Assembly: GCA_030149205.1 (NCBI GenBank)
Contig: JASBSB010000007.1
Coordinates: 124,001-188,000 of the forward strand
Direction: 5' to 3'
Length of the DNA stretch: 64,000 nucleotides
From: Candidatus Heimdallarchaeota archaeon
Lineage (GTDB): Archaea; Asgardarchaeota; Heimdallarchaeia; Heimdallarchaeales; Kariarchaeaceae
Position 1 is the stretch's first letter. Every line of letters begins with the position of its first letter. The notes beneath the pieces are model-generated. The model saw only the letters and a list, made by a program, of their open reading frames with translations. It searched no databases and was not told the origin of the DNA. The translations under genes and the position numbers were made by a program. This document shows, in pieces, positions 61,182-64,000 of the stretch.

Positions 61182-61970
61182 TTGATACAGGAAGCATGGC
61201 TATTTACAAAAGAGGGATTCCCTATTTGGCATTACAGCATGAAGCCAATCCACTACGATGAAAACCTGTTAGGGACATTAATCAGTGCCTTGACTCTCTT
61301 TTCATCAGAGATAAGTGGAGAGAAGATCAAATCTATAGAAATGGGAAATTCAAAATTCTTTGTTTTTACATTTGGAGGGTTAATAACTCTGGCAATTTTT
61401 GGTAATTCCAATAAAATTGATTCTCCTTTGTTGTATAAGATAATTGATAGTATCCAGGAGGCTATCGACCTATTAAAATCAACCTCTGAAATTGATCAGA
61501 GTCTCTTGGACGAGGAGAATCTAAGATTTTACCTTTCAAACCAAATTTTTATGATGGAAAATTGGATGAATAATTCAATTTCAAATTCAAAACCATCGGA
61601 GTTAATAGAGGCTAATTTGTTTGAAGTCACATCAAAGTTGAGCGCGTTAAACTTAAACAAAAAGAAAATCAACCTCGGAATAATATTATTAAAAAACGAA
61701 AAAACCTTCTCAAATATTCTTTATGATGATTCAGATATGAAATCAGATATACAGGATTTAGTCTCCTTGTATTCACAAATATTCAGGGATAAAAACAATA
61801 TCTCTTTACTTCCCCAAATAGTTGAATCAAGAAAATATTGTCTTGGATTCAAAGAATTAAAGAGTGGTTCTTTGCTTATAGTTTTTTGTAAATGGGATGG
61901 AACCGTTGGAAACTCAGTAACCATTAATCAGATAAAGTCTTGGACCAATTTAATAGCTAAACAATTGTAA
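61182..61970 (+). CDS. Longin-like domain protein, unknown
   Basis: A 262-residue soluble protein starting with TTG. Residues 1-98 (IQEAWLFTKEGFPIWHYSMK, then LLGTLISALTLFSSEISGEK, KFFVFTFGGLITLAIFG) follow the strand-strand-helix-strands pattern of longin or adaptor-small-subunit domains, which are common in Asgard trafficking-type proteins. The second half repeats a weaker alpha/beta pattern. There is no nucleotide motif or membrane span. It is adjacent to cmk; the function is unknown. Confidence 0.55.
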   Translation: MIQEAWLFTKEGFPIWHYSMKPIHYDENLLGTLISALTLFSSEISGEKIKSIEMGNSKFFVFTFGGLITLAIFGNSNKIDSPLLYKIIDSIQEAIDLLKSTSEIDQSLLDEENLRFYLSNQIFMMENWMNNSISNSKPSELIEANLFEVTSKLSALNLNKKKINLGIILLKNEKTFSNILYDDSDMKSDIQDLVSLYSQIFRDKNNISLLPQIVESRKYCLGFKELKSGSLLIVFCKWDGTVGNSVTINQIKSWTNLIAKQL

Positions 61971-62189
61971 CTATTTTTCGAATTTAAATGAAATCTTCAC
62001 TCTAATTCTATATAATTTGATTTTTCCATTTTCGACTTTGGCATCCATTTCTTCAACCTTAACAACTCTAAGGTCTCTTAGTGTCTTTGCAGCTTCCTTC
62101 ACTGCATTCTTTGTTGCATCTTCCCAACTGGTTTTCGAAGTTCCGACCAGTTCAATAATTTTGAAACTTGGTAATATTTCTTCATCCAT
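61971..62189 (-). CDS. Dodecin family flavin-binding protein
   Basis: A 72-residue protein matching dodecin: FKIIELVGTSKTSWEDATKN, AVKEAAKTLRDLRVVKVEEM and a final VENGKIKLYRIRVKISFKFE. Dodecins form hollow dodecamers that store flavins; the family aromatic flavin contact is Trp22. It directly abuts the convergent longin-like gene (adjacent ends). It is complete. Confidence 0.92.
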   Translation of the reverse strand: MDEEILPSFKIIELVGTSKTSWEDATKNAVKEAAKTLRDLRVVKVEEMDAKVENGKIKLYRIRVKISFKFEK

Positions 62190-62249
62190 AAATATTCATC
62201 CCCAATTTATTTTTAAATTAGTCATTTTACATACTTTGAATTTGTTAAT

Positions 62250-62534
62250 TTAGTCTTCTAAATTTAGTTCAGGTAGGTCATCTATTGAATCAAAAGACAC
62301 AAATGAATAACTCCCATTTCCTAGAACTACAGTCTTAAACCTCTCAAGATCATTGAAAAATTCCTCGAGGGATGTTTTATTTCTTAAACTTTGAAAATTT
62401 ATATTACCAACAATGATATTTCCACAGGTACAGATTCCACAAAACGCACCAATATTTGCTTTTGTTACAGGTATCTTTAATTTCCACCTAATCGCACACG
62501 AATTACATTCAATTCCAAACTGAATCATATCCAT
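62250..62534 (-). CDS. Small protein with two Cys pairs, unknown
   Basis: A 94-residue protein with ECNSCAIRWK (near 9) and CGICTCGNIIVG (near 32), which together look like a zinc ribbon. The remainder is acidic and helical (FFNDLERF) with a DSIDDLPELNLED tail. It sits between the dodecin and the surface-protein gene, on their strand. No family is recognised. Confidence 0.6.
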   Translation of the reverse strand: MDMIQFGIECNSCAIRWKLKIPVTKANIGAFCGICTCGNIIVGNINFQSLRNKTSLEEFFNDLERFKTVVLGNGSYSFVSFDSIDDLPELNLED

Positions 62535-62545
62535 AGTTTAAAAAT

Positions 62546-64000
62546 TCACAGTATCTTTATAATTTTTCGTCTAAGTATAAAGATTGCAAAGAGAGCAGAT
62601 GGTAATAAGATCACTAATAATGGGATGAAAATTTCAGGTGCAAATGGAAATCTGTTATCTTTGATTCTTGGATTTTGATTGAACAAGAACTCGTTTAGAT
62701 TGCTATAACCATCAAGATCAATATCAATCTTAGAGTCACTTGAATTTAAGGGATTTAAATTGTAAGTATATTCCCATCCGTCAGGAATACCATCATTATC
62801 AGAATCTGCCTTTAGGGGGTTTGTATTTATTTGGCCCTCAATACTGTTTATTAACCCATCATTATCTAAATCTTGTAAATCATCAGCTTTCAATAACGGG
62901 TCTAATTTATATTTTATTTCCCAACCATCAGGGGCACCCCCAAAATCTGTATCTGCCAACCTAGGTGATGTACCAATAATAAATTCATTCAGATTGGTTA
63001 AACCGTCATTATCCAGATCCAACTCAGTGTCCCTCAAATTCGGATTGGTTCCAAAAGCAACCTCAGATAAATCATTAATCGAATCTCCATCTGAATCTGG
63101 ATTATCCTTTTGAGTTTGATAATAAGTTTCACTCACATCTGGCAAACCATCATTATCTGAGTCAATTCCATAGTATCTAATTGCCAACCCTCTAAACATA
63201 GTTATTGAGAGAAGAAGTGATTTATCAATAAAGGATATATCCAGAAATTTTCCTTTGGTTTGAATCAAAGTTGATTGATTTTGAAAATAAGAATAAAGAG
63301 AGCCATTGGAGGTTTGAATGAAAGAAGAGTTGCTTCCAAATCGAAAAATTTTCTCAGTTTGAGTAGGAATTTGATAAGACTTGTTACTCTTAAGGATTGT
63401 GGCTAGATGGTTATTCAGATCAAACAGTGTCAGATTGAAATTAAAAAAATTATTAAATTTAAATCCAGAATGACCTATAACTGTGTTATTGGACACATTA
63501 ACTCGAATTGGGTTTAAATCCCCGTACAACCAAATTGAATTATTTGTATGTACAAGTGCATAATTTTGCCATGTATCAATAATAAATAACTTCGACGTCT
63601 TTTTTTCATAGGTAAGCCCATTCCATTTTATTTCTACATTATTTAATCCATCATACCCTTGAATAATCCAACTCCTATTTGAAATGTCGAAATAAGCCTT
63701 TGTATTAATCAAAGTGGAGCTGAGAGTAATTTTATACTCTTTATGTAAGGGTGATTTCCAAATTAATGAAGTAGAGTTAACGTTAGATCCAATAACTAGT
63801 AACTCTGTATTGAATGAAAATGAGTTAACCTGGAAATACACATTATTTAGAATATCAATTGTCATAAATCCATTAACAAAATTTACTATTATAGGTAAGT
63901 TATAGCCATTTATTTTGGAAAGCAAAACAATTTGTGCTCTTCCAATGTTTCCATCGACAGTATAAGGATGAGTTTGTGCACTTGTAATTGGAAACTGTGT
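62546..64000 (-). CDS. Thrombospondin type 3 repeat surface protein, 5' end cut by the window edge
   Basis: The frame is open through base 64000, so the N-terminus and any signal peptide lie outside. The visible part has an Asn/Ser/Tyr-rich beta domain, then several calcium-binding TSP3-type repeats (DSDNDGLPDVSE, DSDGDSINDL, LDLDNDGLTNLNE, DSDNDGIPDGWE, DLDGYSNLNE), and ends with one membrane helix and a basic RRKIIKIL tail. It looks like a surface-anchored adhesin or cell-envelope protein with the C-terminus inside. Confidence 0.85.
   Translation of the reverse strand, partial: TQFPITSAQTHPYTVDGNIGRAQIVLLSKINGYNLPIIVNFVNGFMTIDILNNVYFQVNSFSFNTELLVIGSNVNSTSLIWKSPLHKEYKITLSSTLINTKAYFDISNRSWIIQGYDGLNNVEIKWNGLTYEKKTSKLFIIDTWQNYALVHTNNSIWLYGDLNPIRVNVSNNTVIGHSGFKFNNFFNFNLTLFDLNNHLATILKSNKSYQIPTQTEKIFRFGSNSSFIQTSNGSLYSYFQNQSTLIQTKGKFLDISFIDKSLLLSITMFRGLAIRYYGIDSDNDGLPDVSETYYQTQKDNPDSDGDSINDLSEVAFGTNPNLRDTELDLDNDGLTNLNEFIIGTSPRLADTDFGGAPDGWEIKYKLDPLLKADDLQDLDNDGLINSIEGQINTNPLKADSDNDGIPDGWEYTYNLNPLNSSDSKIDIDLDGYSNLNEFLFNQNPRIKDNRFPFAPEIFIPLLVILLPSALFAIFILRRKIIKIL

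Noticed and set aside
1..64000. CRISPR array, rRNA genes, insertion sequences, integrase or phage genes
   Set aside because: I looked for regularly spaced repeats, transposase or integrase motifs and rRNA-like blocks and saw none.

Overview
This A+T-rich window is archaeal. It carries archaeal-type ribosomal proteins (uS13, uS4, uS11, uS14, uS8, uL6, eL34), RNA polymerase subunit Rpo11, exosome subunit Csl4, the RNase E/G-like protein FAU-1, the PolD large subunit DP2 and the AMP-to-ribulose-bisphosphate salvage enzymes. Its tRNA genes have bulge-helix-bulge (BHB) introns. Several genes have a eukaryote-like flavour: a ubiquitin-conjugating E2 enzyme, a small winged-helix protein with the E2F/DP recognition helix, a TRAP-beta-like membrane protein, a longin-like protein, a giant helical-repeat protein and a DUF106 (EMC3/TMCO1-type) protein with a large outer domain. 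Together these suggest an Asgard archaeon, possibly Heimdallarchaeia-like; that placement is inference.

Layout. 1-2.1 kb: edge-truncated membrane protein, tRNA-Ala and two unknown genes. 2.1-3.8 kb: uS13-uS4-uS11 operon. 4.3-6.7 kb: FAU-1, SWIM zinc finger, Csl4. 6.8-11.3 kb: tRNA-Val, two unknown genes, a PGI/PMI-type isomerase, tRNA-Leu, and a vWA/MoxR pair. 11.3-13.6 kb: moaA, moaD, moaE, moaC. 13.8-18.4 kb: class V aminotransferase, a glycan-lipid pair (DUF354 and a GlcNAc-1-P transferase-like enzyme) and ornithine carbamoyltransferase. 18.5-24.6 kb: tRNA-Met, UbiA-type prenyltransferase, tRNA-Asn, ATPase subunit E, DHPS-like protein, glyA, tRNA-Leu, uL6-uS8-uS14, tRNA-Asp. 24.9-30.7 kb: aminotransferase, PolB, and an Rpo11/RNase III-like operon. 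31-38 kb: DegT aminotransferase, deazaflavin-type oxidoreductase, DUF2461, NAD-kinase-like protein, gcvPB-gcvPA-gcvH. 38-44 kb: LPG-synthase-like flippase, chemoreceptor-like transducer, aminotransferase, E2F-like protein, M17 peptidase. 44-49 kb: helical-repeat/coiled-coil operon, divergent E2, TRAP-beta-like protein. 49-58 kb: ribose-1,5-bisphosphate isomerase, AMP phosphorylase, cyclase-like protein, flippase, intein-containing DP2. 58-64 kb: Trm9-like methyltransferase, DUF106-eL34-cmk, longin-like protein, dodecin, and a thrombospondin-type-3 repeat surface protein cut by the window edge.

The most striking feature is in the tRNAs. Five of the seven carry a second type of intron, inserted at the same place in the T-loop (59/60), each in a BHB fold that restores a normal T-arm when removed; three of these five also have an anticodon-loop intron. 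The E2 gene looks N-terminally interrupted by a one-base discrepancy. One 12-base CpG-containing sequence, close to an E2F half-site, occurs upstream of both the E2F-like gene and the uS13 operon.

Many first genes have a TATA-like box 25-30 bp before the start codon and no Shine-Dalgarno, suggesting leaderless mRNAs, while genes inside operons often have Shine-Dalgarno sites. Convergent genes are packed tightly, often overlapping at their 3' ends. I saw no CRISPR array, rRNA gene, transposase or integrase.
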